From Ischnura elegans (Eukaryota > Arthropoda > Insecta > Odonata > Coenagrionidae), in NCBI RefSeq assembly GCF_921293095.1, contig NC_060259.1, positions 41,335,812 through 41,399,811 on the forward strand: a DNA stretch of 64,000 nucleotides. Direction: 5' to 3'. The stretch's first letter is position 1; every line of letters starts with the position of its first letter. The position numbers and the translations under genes were made by a program. The notes under the pieces were generated by a model. The model was not told the DNA's origin. It did not search any database and was given only the letters and a program-made list of their open reading frames with translations. This document shows positions 49,918-61,267 of this stretch, piece after piece.

Positions 49918-50702
49918 TTAAGAATGAAGTTTTTTCAATAGAGAAAAGTATTAAAATTAGTTAAAAACCCTCTACTCAGTACCCTGTTTTTCAAAACTTT
50001 TCCCCCCTGGCTTTGGACCCCCCTTCCACCCTCCAAACAAAATTCTTGGCTACCCCACTGGTCTAAGAGGATTATAGGTGTAGAAAACTCATTTTCATCC
50101 GGATTAAAATGCTAATACATACTATTAGAATGAAGCTTCAGAGACCTAGGTTTCTGGTTTAATATCTGCATTTTTCTTGGGTTCTCTTCTGCATTAGTTG
50201 GCATGGCAAGATATCCAGCAAAACTGTGGTCCACAAACCAACTGACGCGGATGAAATCCCTAGAAAAATGCTGAGATTAATTTGTACTATTTCTGGAGAT
50301 AGATTATTAATATTGAAATCCATGCAGATCAACATGTTTTCTGATGGTTTCAAGGTGTTCATTCAACTTGGCAAGTAGCCAGATATTTGCTTCAAGGGGA
50401 GCTTGAGTGGTATGGGAATTGCCTATACTGATATTGTTTTGTCAATATGCACACTGTATATCCATGCATTTCATTAAATCAGCTGTATTTCACTTGCATA
50501 ATGCTGAAATTAAATTCATTGTTGGTTAGAGGCAAACATTAACTTTACCTAAAAATGGAGTGTTAGAGTATAGGTCCTCTGGGCTAGTGGTCTACTCAGC
50601 CGATATATCACTGAAAAAAAATTCAGGGGGCAGCTGAAGCCCTCAAAGCCCTGTTGCTTGTCTTTGGTGTTGGACTTGTAAGTAGTATGGCTCTGTGGCG
50701 CT

Positions 50703-51115
50703 GTGGATTCAACGGATCTAGTCTCTCAGCTGCATGACCACATGAGTCAGCTGCATCCGACCCCTGCGTCACGCCACATCTCCTCACAGCGCGTCTTTAA
50801 CCACAAGGACTTGGCCACGTCTTCCCAGGTCTTTGTTCGCCAAGATGCTGTGAGGCCAGCCCTACACCGTACACAGGACCATACCCTGTCCTCAGCCGCA
50901 ATGAGAAGACTTATACCCTAAACATCAATGGCAAACCTTCCACTGTTTCCATTGACCGTCTCAAGCCAGCTCATCTTCTTGAGGAGGACTCTCCGCCTAC
51001 TCCATCAGCACCATCACCAGATATTACCTCTCGCTCCCGCCGCACCATCCATCCTCCGGACTGTTTTGTGGCCAACGCTCTCTCTCTCTATCTTCCAAGG
51101 GGGGGAGTAATGTGG
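50703..51115 (+). mobile_element. Fossil LTR retrotransposon fragment (Ty3/gypsy type)
   Basis: Partial and broken. What remains looks like the end of a pol gene (integrase C-terminal region and the proline/serine-rich tail), followed by a purine-rich tract at about 51098-51107 and TGTGGTG at 51111, the usual start of a 3' LTR. The 5' part of the element is missing and no second LTR was identified in the window. It carries a small number of breaks and looks moderately old. It lies downstream of the desaturase gene. Confidence 0.6.
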
Positions 51116-51380
51116 TGTATTAAATATTGTGAGATTTTACTTGCATTTCAGAAAAGAATTCAAAGAAAATCTATGAGGTAGCAGAAAAAGATAAATGATT
51201 CATTGGATGATTCAGAAAAGGGAAGTGAAAAATACACTGTTAACATGACAGAATGAAGACGGCTAGATATCCAAACAAATAAAAAATAGAAAGATATAAA
51301 TAAAAAATTTAATAAGAACAGTGATGAAGTCAGAGTTATAAAATATTCAGCTTGAATCTTTCAACAATCCATAGCATGCT

Positions 51381-54300
51381 TCACTGGTGAGTGTCTTTAA
51401 CAGTATCCCTGGCAGCTAATAATTCTTCATAATCCTCAGCAGGGATATCACTATCTCCCCATCCCCACAGTGCATGGCTATAAGAGCCATCACCTGTCCT
51501 CTTAGCTCGCCTCTGAACCATATCTGATGAAACAGTTTTCAAATCATAGGCCCAACCTATCCATGCAAAAAAATCTATGAAGGCAGTGGTGATATTTAGT
51601 GAGTAATTGCCAAGCTCAGCTGTCCGGTAGTCCCAAGGGAATACGTGGTGGTAATTGTGCCACCCTTCTCCAAGGGCAGCGATGGACACAGCAATGTTTT
51701 CCACAGGACTGATGCTTCTGTTAAATAAAATCATTTAGCATTAGATATTTCTGAAGGATGCTTTACACGGGGCACGTAATTACGGAGGTTAGAACTGCAT
51801 TAATTTGTTATTACGGCATGAAATTACACAAATGCACAAACAAAATTAGGACAGAAGCTATTTTGCCATAACGTCCATGCATCCTATATGTGTTCTGGCA
51901 ATGTACCGCTTTACACAATGCAATTTTGATTGCATCAGATTGTGCAACAATGTGCCCCATGTAAAACTTCCTTTAAAGCAATATACATTAGTCATAAATC
52001 ATTTCAAAAGTGAATCAGATTACCTGAAAAACTGCTCCATTCTTATTTAAATGTCAAAATGAGTACAAATTTATCTTTGATATTCAAGTCTATTTATTAC
52101 ATTTCACGTAACCACTCATTATAAGAGATGTTTCAGCAATACTTTCCATTCATTTATGCTCAGACAATTTAAAGTCTACAGCGTTGAGAAAAAAAATCAA
52201 TTTTCATGAAATTTCTGTAGCTATAGATAGAGAAAAATTGATATTTGAGACTTGAAAACTTTCTGCACAGTTCTATCCCACTCTCATATTAGAATGTTAA
52301 AGCTTGTCCATTCCCTCTTCTTATATTTTAAATACATAAAGAGAAGTAGGGATATATTACCAGGATTAATAATAATCATACATCACAAATATCCTCAGAC
52401 TTTTTTGGATCATTGGGTAAAATATTTCACAACCATTACCAAGAAAATCTGATAAATGCAAACAGAATAAACATAAGAAATAAATATAATAAATGATATA
52501 TCATAAAAATTGAACACAATGGTAAAATAGAGAAAAGTTTTCAAATCTTCCTTGAACTTCATTTTCTGGATCACTTGTGCTTGCACACCCCCATAAAGGA
52601 AGTTCCTTTTAAATCTCTGATATTCCCCCAATTATAAAAGTAGTTTTCATAAAATTTATGACAATGAACATTATTGAAAGGGACGGAGAGAAATTTAATG
52701 GCCAAAATAGTAGTACAATATTTCATATGCATTTTTTTGTTTCATACAACCATACACACAAAAAAGAAAATCATTCTATTGAGTGTAAACACATGATTTC
52801 TTTGTTATGCGCTATCTTTAGAAAAATATTATCCTTGATGGAAAATTTAGGCTTAGGACTTCAGTAAATATAAGGTTAAAAATTATATTTCAACATATAG
52901 TTTGAGGTTTCAGGCGAGATGGAGTGGAAGCGTGACATAATGAAAATGAAAAAGCAGGAGCAATTTCCACAATTTTACATTTATTAATACTACCGGTTTC
53001 GCTTTTCAGCATCATCAGGTACAGTATCATCGTACCTGATGATGCTGAAAAGCGAAACCGGTAGTATTAATAAATGTAAAATTGTGGAAATTGCTCCTGC
53101 TTTTTCATTTTCATTATATTTCAACAGATTATTTTAAAATTTCAAAGTGTCATTAAATAATTAAATTGTGTATAATTGAGAAAGAATTGAGAATATTTAG
53201 AAATTCCTGTTGGATGCAAAAATTTACATTTTATAGTAAGTTTGCCAATATGTTTATATTTGAATATCCTTGTGATTTTATCAATATTTATTTTGCTTTC
53301 TCGAGAGGGTAGTTCTTCATATAATGAGTGTATGACAACCATTTTAGCCAATGCTACAGAAATTCCCTATTTTCCTACTTCAGGACTTCCTGTTTGATGT
53401 GAAGGCCTATATAGCTTTGCATCAGTCTAAGAGTCACCCACAAAACATTGGATGTGTTTTAGGCTAAGGTTTTCATACACCCAATCTGATGATACTTCGT
53501 GGCACTTATATGCCATTTCTGCATGCGTAATCATGTCAATTATTCTTGGAAATTCTATTAAGTTGTGTAACACATCAGGGCACATATGAATTTGACGCCC
53601 TTTCTATTACGCATCTGCGACGCCACATCCTGTAAATTATGTGTCCCGCAAAACTCCGTCTTCCCCTTCGGCCATGAAGTCTGCAACACCTCTAAGGATA
53701 TTGCCCCCTACAACTTAATTTTTTTGATTTTATCCCGGGTTTATTTCTCTACGATTGTTTCTGGAACCTCCAGGGAATTTTCTTCGTCTACCCACGAGAA
53801 ACGTGCCATAATTTTGCAGCCCTACAGATCTTTCATATTTTCTTTCCCCTTTTCATATGCTCCATCGTTTCTGCCACGAATTTATTATTCTTCCCAATGT
53901 TGCTGCGATTGCTTACCGTCTTTATCATCTCAATAGGGTGGTTTCCTATTATTTTTTTATTGCCAAAACCGAAAGATTATTACTCCTAGAGTACGTATTT
54001 CACGCTTTCAGATTTTTAAATGACGATATCTATTTTTCGCGATTAAATAAAAAGTGAACATTTTCAAGCGCGCGAAAACGCGACGACTAAGTATGAATGC
54101 TGGGAAAACCCCGTGTGACGTCGTTCTGGTTCCCGCTGCCGCAAGTGAGGTGACCTTGGGGCGAGGCTTTGAGCGCTGATACGACGCAGGATGCTAGCAG
54201 GTAGCAGAGTACCCTGCTAGCTGGTAGCGCTTGGCTTAAATAAGGATTATTAATACATTTTCAAACGAAGAAAACTTTCCGAACTTAGGTATTTTTAATG

Positions 54301-57300
54301 TGTGATTATTAAGAAATGTTTCCGTAAGCTCTGTGCCTCATGCATGCATTGGTAATCTCGGACGATGTAAAACTCCTGCCTACTCGTATAGAAACTAGGT
54401 CCCTGTGACGTCACGCGGGGTGGCATCGCATGGGCGCCAATCTGTCCTTTTTCAAATGAGGATAAAATTGACCATTGCCATTCGTCTAAACCGGTATTTC
54501 TAAAACCAAATAATTTGTATATTATGAATACACTAATGGTGGGTAACGAATCGCAATCAATGCCTTTCGTTTCCTTTGATGATGGAAACTACCCTATTAC
54601 GTTTTCACGTAGGAATAAAGCACACCTTACTCCTCCATATTTTTTGTTGTTTTGTTAAAAGTGCAGTTAGATTTTTATTTTATCTGCTTCTTTATTTCAT
54701 TTTTCATTGCTAAGAGTGCAATTTTAATTGAAAATAATGCTGTATGCGTAAAAAATTTTTAAATAAATAACTAAAAAAAACTGCTTCTCACATCCATACC
54801 ATCTACCGGGTATCTTTCATCACATTGTTTTGTTTAGCATATTACCAGACCTCCTCCTAATGTGCTTTGAATAAACACTACTTTCTCCTGAAAAAATATA
54901 ATTATGTATACACGTATTCTACCGGTTAAGGTTTACATGGGGCATTTCGCCAATCACTCCGGCCTGTCTCCCCTCCCAAGGCAGTCTCCTTTTTTCAAGA
55001 CACAGCAATGCTTACCCCCTTTCCTTTATTGATAAATCACATTTTCTTCCTCCCACTCCCCAGCTACCTCAACATTCTTCCCTAACGCGGTTTTTAACGC
55101 CCCCTCCCCGCTCAGAGCTCACTCTATCCAAACCCTCTTTCTCCTCCGTATTTCGTTCACAAGTTTCCTCTCCACGCCCACCGCATCCAGCACTTCGTCG
55201 TTCCTCTTCCACTACATTCTCCTCTTTACCCTCATCTCGAATGCCACAGTCTTCTCTCGTCCTCCTTTCACAACATCCACGTATCCGCACCGTAAAGCGC
55301 TACTCTTCATTAACCGTTTCTTTAAGCTCTTACATAATGTTCCTCTTCTCACGTATTTAATATTCACGACCGCCTGCTTTGCCAATGCAATTCTCTTCCC
55401 GATGTCCCTACTTCTACGTCTGTCGTGATGTATGGCTCGTCAATTCTTTCCTTACTGCTCATATATTTCGGCATTTTCCTTATTATTATTCCGGATTTGA
55501 AGCTCTCTGAGCACAGCAATGGCTCTTGCAACCTATCCAACCTATTCCTCCCTGCCCTTAGCTGTCTCAAAACAGAAGCTAACTTTATTTCAGTATTCAG
55601 TATTGATACACGAACTCATTTTCTAAGGAGTCCAAACCGTTATTCTGAATCAATTCTAATTCTCGGAATGCTTGCAAATTAAAATACTAACATGTAATAA
55701 CTACGTTAAATTCTGAGCCACCGAGAAGTATACACAAAGTGAGCTCACGGTCCACGTTGAAATAATTGGTTTTGGTAAGTAATTGCGTGAATAATTTAAT
55801 CATGAGCCTTTCTTCAGATTACAATTTCGTAATTTCCGAACTTATTTCCCTCATTACGACTTCCCAATTCTCAGATTAGTTTCCACATCTCGTTCGCGCC
55901 AGCCTAGAATTGCCGTCGACCTCGAAAAACTAAAGTTTTAAAAATCTCCCTTTAAAAGACCCAATGAAGTTTGAGAGGCGCAGAGGAGTAGATGCCACAG
56001 TGGGTAGAGAGGTTAGGAGTTACTTGCTGGATCAGCCCGGTGTGTGGGCAACGCTTCATATCTAATATTTTAGGTACCTGAACGCATACACACATATTTA
56101 ATCCAAACATAAGTGCCCCCCCCCAAAAAATTCCGATTCTTTTTAAACTTGTAATAAAAGTTACAGGTAGTAATCAAGTTTTACCAAATCATCATCATCA
56201 TCATTAGTCAACAATCCTAAGATTGGTTTGACGCAGCTCTCCATTCCTCTAACTCTATCCGCTAACCTTTTAATAGCGACGTATCTCTTCTCTTTTACAT
56301 CCTTTATAACCTGTTTTACCAAATATAAAAAACGATATATTTGAACTTTCAATTTATAAACGGTACTCGCAAATGAAGACAAATCGTATCAAATTTACTT
56401 AGCCAAAAACTGACTTGATTCGGACTTGCACTAGGACGGGAATTTAGGAATTAGGATAGTTTCCTGTCAACCACATCTTGATAGATTTCATGCGTTGTTT
56501 GAGTTCACCCTTTTTCGGTGCTGGCTCAGCGCCGAATAGGGTGGTTTCCTATTATTTTTTTATTGTCTAAATCGAAAGATTATTACTCCTGGAGTACGTA
56601 TTTCACGCTTTTAGATTTTTAAATGACGATATCTATTTTTCGCGATTAAATGAAAAGTGAAAAATTCCAAGCGCGCGAAAACGCGACGGCTAAGTATGAA
56701 TGCTGGGAAAACCCCGTGTGACGTCATTCTGGTTCCAGGTGCCGCCGTGTGAGGCCAGCTTGGTGCGAGACTATGATGCAGGCTGCTAGCAGGTAGCAGA
56801 GTACACTGCTCGGCTTAAATAAGGATTATTTATACCCTATCAAACGAAGAAAACTTTCCGACCTTAGGCAGTTTTAATAGGTGATTATTAAGACATGTTT
56901 CCCTGAGCTCTGTGCCTCATGCATGCATTGGTAATCTCAGACGATGTAAAACTCCTACCTACTCGTATAGAAACTAGGTCCCTGTGACGTCACGTGGAGT
57001 GGCATCGCATGGGCACCAATCTGGCCTTTTTCAAATGCAGTTATAATTGAACATTGCCATTTGTCCAAACTGGGATTTCCAAAACCAAATAATTTGTATA
57101 TTATGAATACACTAACGGTGGGTAACGAATCGCAATCAATGCCTTACGTTTCCTTTGATGAAGGAAACTACCCTATTACAGCACCCAATTTTTCCGGAGA
57201 GGTGCCGGAGCGCCATGATAGCGCGTTCCGGTCCAAATTAAGCCTCCTATTCAAATCCCGGAAGTGGATGATAATTTTCAGAAAAGACTATCCTCAAAGG

Positions 57301-58274
57301 GTGCTGCGTGGATGGAACTTCGAGGGCAGCACTCGGTCCGTCGGATGGGACGTTGAGCTGTAGTCTGTATAATATTAGGCTGTGGCTCAGGTATAAACAT
57401 TTTAGGTCTGAGAAAATACTCAGATTGACTTTTTATATTTGAGATTCTGGTAAATGTTGGCAACGGTCGGCGCTACGTGCCCTAAAAATTTTTATACAAT
57501 GGCGGAAATTTTAAACGAGTAATAGGTAAGGAAAAAGACCGTTGAGCGTGAGCTATCGTGTCTTTAAATCAAAGCCAGCAAAACTATTTTTTCAGCAGGT
57601 GCATGCTGAAAAGATAAATGGTTCCATTTTCGCGAGGCTAAAAGAGTCAGAAATAAATTAATATTCGCTCAGAGAAACTGAGGCAGCAGAAGATGAGAGA
57701 ATTAACGCGAAAGAGTTCTCGTTTATATTCTCGTTAATAAGAATAAACACAATATGCATGTGCACATAAATATTCCTCTACGGAAGCTTTTTTAACCTGA
57801 CTTACTCATTCAGCAGGAAGGTTTGGTTGGTTGGTGAGGGAAAAGCTCACCCCAGACTAAGCCATAGGCGCGTGAATGTCACACGTTTCAGGATATGGGG
57901 GCAGCGGGACTTTCCTCGCAGTACGAGGATCTCTGTCACGAGATTCCAAGGGTTTTCAACCCCGGACCCTTAGATCATAATTCCAGCGCTCCACCCAGTA
58001 GACCACCACGCTCCCATACACTATTTACTCTATTATTATGATTACTATTATTATTAATGCAGATTGGCATGGAGTCTTTCATACTGACCTGTCATACGGC
58101 TTATTTCCCCACATGTGAGCAGCGCTGTTGACGAAGAAGGCGATGTTAAGAGTGACGCAAAATCGGAAGAAAAAGTTCACCATGAGGGACTCAACCAGCT
58201 TCTCGTTCCAGAGGGCGCATGGGACCCACACTGGCAGGCCAATGGCAAGCAGGGCAAAGAGCGGTATGTACAAC
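51381..58274 (-). CDS. Acyl-CoA desaturase (stearoyl-CoA desaturase family), last two exons
   Basis: ER-membrane di-iron enzyme that introduces a double bond into fatty acyl-CoA. Two exons: 58274-58089 and 51717-51381 (stop TGA at 51383-51381). They join in phase through an arginine codon split AG|A (KPYDR|SISPVEN). The first exon carries transmembrane helices (YIPLFALLAIGLPVWVPCAL, then RFCVTLNIAFFVNSAAH) and the NSAAHMWG iron-ligand region. The last carries the third histidine box HNYHH in GEGWHNYHHVFPWDYRTAELG. The tail holds the conserved W-AYDLK stretch and ends about 45 residues later. Exons with the first two histidine boxes are upstream, beyond the window or not found in 58.3-64 kb. 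The sequence fits insect delta-9/delta-11-type desaturases; regioselectivity cannot be read from this part. The 6.4-kb intron between the exons is packed with repeats. Confidence 0.95.
51760..51968. mobile_element. Possible MITE in the desaturase intron
   Basis: Inverted ends GCTTTACACGGGGCACGT and, from the right, GTTTTACATGGGGCACAT enclose about 200 bp. A clear target-site duplication was not found, so the exact borders are uncertain. Confidence 0.45.
52937..53117. repeat. 181-bp near-perfect palindrome with hammerhead-like core
   Basis: Two arms of about 86 bp are perfect reverse complements around a 9-nt centre (AGTATCATC). Each arm contains CTGATGA, a 3-bp stem capped by GAAA, then GAAACCGGTAGT, the order of conserved blocks in hammerhead ribozymes of Penelope-like retroelements. 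Because of the palindrome both strands carry it. A related, non-palindromic sequence is at 62898-63048. It lies in the desaturase intron. Confidence 0.8.
53118..53935. other. Desaturase intron, no recognised feature
   Basis: AT-rich at first, then a more balanced block (53586-53900) with an open frame of 116 codons that I do not recognise. No splice-framed exon on the minus strand was found. Confidence 0.35.
53936..54594 (+). mobile_element. TA-flanked GGGTRGTTTCC MITE (copy 2)
   Basis: A 659-bp element flanked by TA (53934-53935, 54595-54596) with ends GGGTGGTTTCC and, from the right, GGGTAGTTTCC. It contains TGTGACGTC near 54114 and CTGTGACGTCAC near 54404. Same orientation as copy 3 and inverse to copy 1. 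Confidence 0.8.
55060..55570 (-). mobile_element. LINE fragment, 3' part of the reverse-transcriptase ORF
   Basis: The minus strand holds degraded peptides typical of the region after the reverse-transcriptase domain in a common arthropod LINE group: GKRIALAKQAVVN..., AFEMRVKRRM, and KRNDEVLDAVGVERKLVNEIRRRKRVWI. They match the pattern AFEMWCWRRM...RNEEVL...IKRRK known from such elements. Frames are interrupted. The overlapping charged open frame 55069-55290 is a different frame of the same stretch. Confidence 0.55.
56190..56312 (-). mobile_element. Short 5'-truncated LINE insertion
   Basis: A 123-bp 3' fragment (VIKDVKEKRYVAIKRLADRV on the minus strand) ending in a GATGATGATGATGAT tail. It is flanked by a perfect 12-bp duplication GTTTTACCAAAT (56178-56189 and 56313-56324). 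It belongs to the same family as the LINE at 62863-63790. Confidence 0.75.
56539..57173 (+). mobile_element. TA-flanked GGGTRGTTTCC MITE (copy 3)
   Basis: A 635-bp relative of 53936-54594, flanked by TA (56537-56538, 57174-57175). It has two TGACGTC sites in matching positions (near 56719 and 56985). A short internal deletion relative to copy 2 is seen near 56770-56815. Confidence 0.8.
57176..57819. other. Desaturase intron, no recognised feature
   Basis: No exon or repeat recognised. The plus-strand frame at 57061-57363 starts inside MITE copy 3 and is not a gene. Confidence 0.35.
57820..58016 (-). mobile_element. Probable tRNA-derived SINE
   Basis: On the minus strand GGGAGCGTGGTGGTCTACTGGG resembles an RNA polymerase III A box region, followed about 40 nt later by GGGTTGAAAACCC, a B-box-like T-arm. 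The body then runs to CCCTCACCAACCAACC. It abuts the desaturase exon on its intron side. No target duplication was pinned down. Confidence 0.5.
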
Positions 58275-58579
58275 CTGGAGAATAATCAATTTTCATTCTG
58301 AAGATAATTTGTCATTTATCACTGAATAAACACTTAAAAACCATTCACTTGCCGCGAGGAAAAATTATACCATCAAAATCATATGCTACAGGTTTGCTCT
58401 TGTCTTAAGTCCTAGTTACACGATACATGAACATATACGAGGTCCATGAGCCATGTAACCACACACATTATAAGAACGCATGAACAGAAATGACAACCTA
58501 TTCTAATTTGGTTCATGCATTCTTACATTTTCGGTTCCGGTCCAACACAAAGGTCAATACATTCACACATAGGTACACT

Positions 58580-58849
58580 CAAGGGCGTACCCAGGATCAA
58601 AACTAGAGAGGGGCAAGCCGTGGTCGTTCAAGTTGTAACACAGAAAATTTTTAGGAAATCAAAATCTCGAGATAATTTGAACAGCGCTTTATTAGTTTTT
58701 AAAATTATTTGCTCATTTTTTTAATCTTAATTAAATTTTTTATACCAATATCACTTTTCTTGGATTTGAGAAAATTAGTTCAGAACTTTGAACTAAATTT
58801 ACATTTGCTTCTAGGGGGGGGCTGCTGCTCCCCGCTGGGTACACCCATA
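58580..58849. mobile_element. hAT-like MITE, GGGCRTACCCAG ends (copy 2)
   Basis: A 270-bp relative of 32552-32796 with ends CAAGGGCGTACCCAG and, from the right, TATGGGTGTACCCAG. It is flanked by GGTACACT and CGTACACT (8 bp, one mismatch). Shares the ACTTTTAAAATTATTTGC-like core with copy 1. Confidence 0.75.
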
Positions 58850-59096
58850 CGTACACTCGTACACGTTAATTTATTGCGTGATCAAGCCTTAAGGTTCACG
58901 TGAGTTATAGGCTCATTGCATCCCTTACCAGTCAACTCTACAGACCCTGATGAGCGGCCTGCTCCGCTAATCTCCTCTTTATCGCCTGTGTTAGCGCGAG
59001 ACTAAATACCAACTTTTCTCACTTTTTCATGCCCATGGGATTGGGCCATTGGTTATTTATATATGGTTAAAAAAAGAAAGGCTATATGCAGCGTAA

Positions 59097-59402
59097 CGGG
59101 CCCAGAGGCAGATTTCAGGGGCGGAAATTTTTGAAAAGCTTATTTTTTTAATATTTAATTTTTCCAATTAAATTATTTAACACTAATTATTACTTTATAA
59201 ATTATTGCACAATAATATTTATAAAACTTCTTAATAGTAAATATATGGTGTGCAATTTCAACTACCGCATCTCAAAAAAAAGTTAGGGGTGTATAATATT
59301 TTAGTGGTGGGGGAAAAGGGAATTATTATATTGGATTATTATATAAAATAAATAATTATCTAATGAATCTTTGCTCCACCGACTAAAATCCTAGTTCCGA
59401 CC
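59097..59402. mobile_element. Probable hAT-like MITE
   Basis: A block of about 306 bp flanked by an 11-bp direct repeat ATGCAGCGTAA (59086-59096, 59403-59413). Its ends are only weakly inverted. The interior is very AT-rich. The direct repeat is longer than a hAT duplication, so the element class is uncertain. Confidence 0.45.
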
Positions 59403-59413
59403 ATGCAGCGTAA

Positions 59414-60966
59414 TTCACCCATTATTTAAGTGTGTTTAGCACGCCTATATAAGTTGAATATCATATTAACTCCATCATTACACCATCACTCCCTCTCGAC
59501 TGGCCCAGTTTTGTCTTTTCTCGCGAGGAATTAGTCGTTGAATGCTTAAGGTATCATCTTGACAAACGTGAAATGTCACATACATGAGTTCATTTACAAA
59601 GCATGGGTAAAATATTCATGCCTCGTAGGTCGGCTGGAGCACTAGGAAGTATCAAAGCAGGAAGCCATGGAAGGGATCGGTGGTTGGGTATGGGAAGGCA
59701 AGATAAGGCGCTAGGTCTCACGGCTGCTTTCAGTGAGATAAGAATTTGTACTTACCTGAGCATTCAACACATATCAAGTTAGCCACTTATCGTTCAGAAC
59801 AAGCCATTAGGTGTTAAATTCGCTTAGTATAGTATTATTACGCAATTATAAAATAATCATTATTGTATTATAGTCGACCAATATACGAATAAAACATGAA
59901 AATACAAACAATAGATTATCATCAGTCGTTGCAAATCAATAGCTATAAATAAACATCAATAGTAGTATTGTACCAGATTCGGGCGTTCGTATGGCAATAA
60001 AAATAGTTGTTGCTCATGGACCTCTCCGCGTAGCGTTTCATCGCTTTGTGGCATTATATGGCAAGAAGATACAGAAACCGAATACGGCAAGGAAATCGTA
60101 CTTATTACAACCTATCAAACGCGTATATTATATTCAGATATTTTGTCGCCCTAAATGCTCATAAGAGTAGTGTTTGAAGTTCCCCCTACTCCGATGTACT
60201 ACGTTAACGTTCATATTTCATTTGCGCATGAAATGGATATTCACCATTGACTTATCTCCTCGAGGAGATTGACGTCTAAGCGTATCAAGTATAGGTTTAA
60301 ATAAAACAAACATAAGAATGGAATACTCTTGAGCAACATTCCTCGAGAAGGAAATTGAGCAATACCTTAAATGGTCCTGTTTATCATACTACAAGAGAGG
60401 AAAATAGCGAACAATGAAATGATTATTATTGGCTTTACAGGCAAGATCATGTTCAATAGGCTCGTTTAATTACCGAGAGCCAAATTAATCAATGTAAGTA
60501 TCCAACTCTCGTTTGAAATTTGCATGTGAAACAAGAATATTTCCATTTGAAATAAAATAATTTCGAGGCGAGGGATTAGTGAATGTGACGAAAACTTCGG
60601 ACAAAAAAATTAGGATATTATTATTGGGTACTGAAATCCTAACAAGTTAATGTTTCCTTCCACGGATTCCTCTAATTGGGATATTATTCGTAAGTGATAA
60701 TTGAGGCGGTTGTGACAGAAACTGCTGGCCCCTACTATGCACCTGGACATAGAAATGCGTTGTAAATCAATCTTAGGTATGTGGTGATAGCCTGGTATCG
60801 AAGGTTGGCAACTTCCTTCAGAAGCATTGGAAAACACATATTGAACCTATCTGAAGAAGTCGGCGAAACCTGTCTGCTTCCTGGTAATAGTGATAATTTG
60901 AGATAAAATAATATGGCTCAGCTTTATTTTGGTCTTTTCCTTCAAATCATAATTTAAATATCCTGC
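59414..60966. other. Non-coding stretch upstream of the desaturase exons
   Basis: Probably desaturase intron. No histidine-box exon (HRLWAH or HRVHH types) was found on the minus strand, and no repeat is recognised. Confidence 0.35.
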
Positions 60967-61259
60967 CAAGGGCGCAGCTGGGGGGGGGGTTTAGGCGCAA
61001 CTAATACTGGGGAGTTAGGGGGTATGGAATACCCGCCAGGGGAAGCTGGAGGTGCGGGGCCCTCCCCCAGAATTTTTTTAAGATAAATGGTTCAAAATGG
61101 GGAGTTTTACGGCCTTATGAGGGAAATTTCATTAATCTTAACACTATTCTATAAGTAATATTAATCTAATTAAGTAAAATGGATTAAACTTAAAAATTTC
61201 TCTGAGCTCTGGGGGGGGGGTTTATCCCCCAAAACCCCCCCCCCCTCGCTGCGCCACTG
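60967..61259. mobile_element. hAT-like MITE, GGGCGCAGC ends (copy 1)
   Basis: A 293-bp element from CAAGGGCGCAGC to GCTGCGCCACTG, flanked by a perfect 8-bp duplication TATCCTGC (60959-60966, 61260-61267). G- and C-runs lie inside both ends; the central block TTCTATAAGTAATATTAAT is shared with 63240-63552. Confidence 0.85.
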
Positions 61260-61267
61260 TATCCTGC

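Larger units (their letters stand above)
48523..50380 (-). repeat. 72-bp direct repeat of unknown origin
   Basis: The blocks 48523-48594 and 50309-50380 match at about 69 of 72 positions. On the minus strand the first reads LAKLSEHLETTRKHVDLNGFQY without a stop. The second has LAKLNEHLETIRKHVDLHGFQY and is followed, after a possible acceptor near 50264, by a frame DFIRVSWFVDHSFAGYLAMP. I recognise neither as a family. They could be exon remnants of a duplicated gene or pieces of an unknown element. Confidence 0.6.

Noticed and set aside
55069-55290. Highly charged 73-codon minus-strand ORF as a gene
   Set aside because: Alternate frame of a degraded LINE; composition reflects the reverse-transcriptase C-terminal region.
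57061-57363. 100-codon plus-strand ORF
   Set aside because: Begins inside MITE copy 3, which is non-coding in its relatives.
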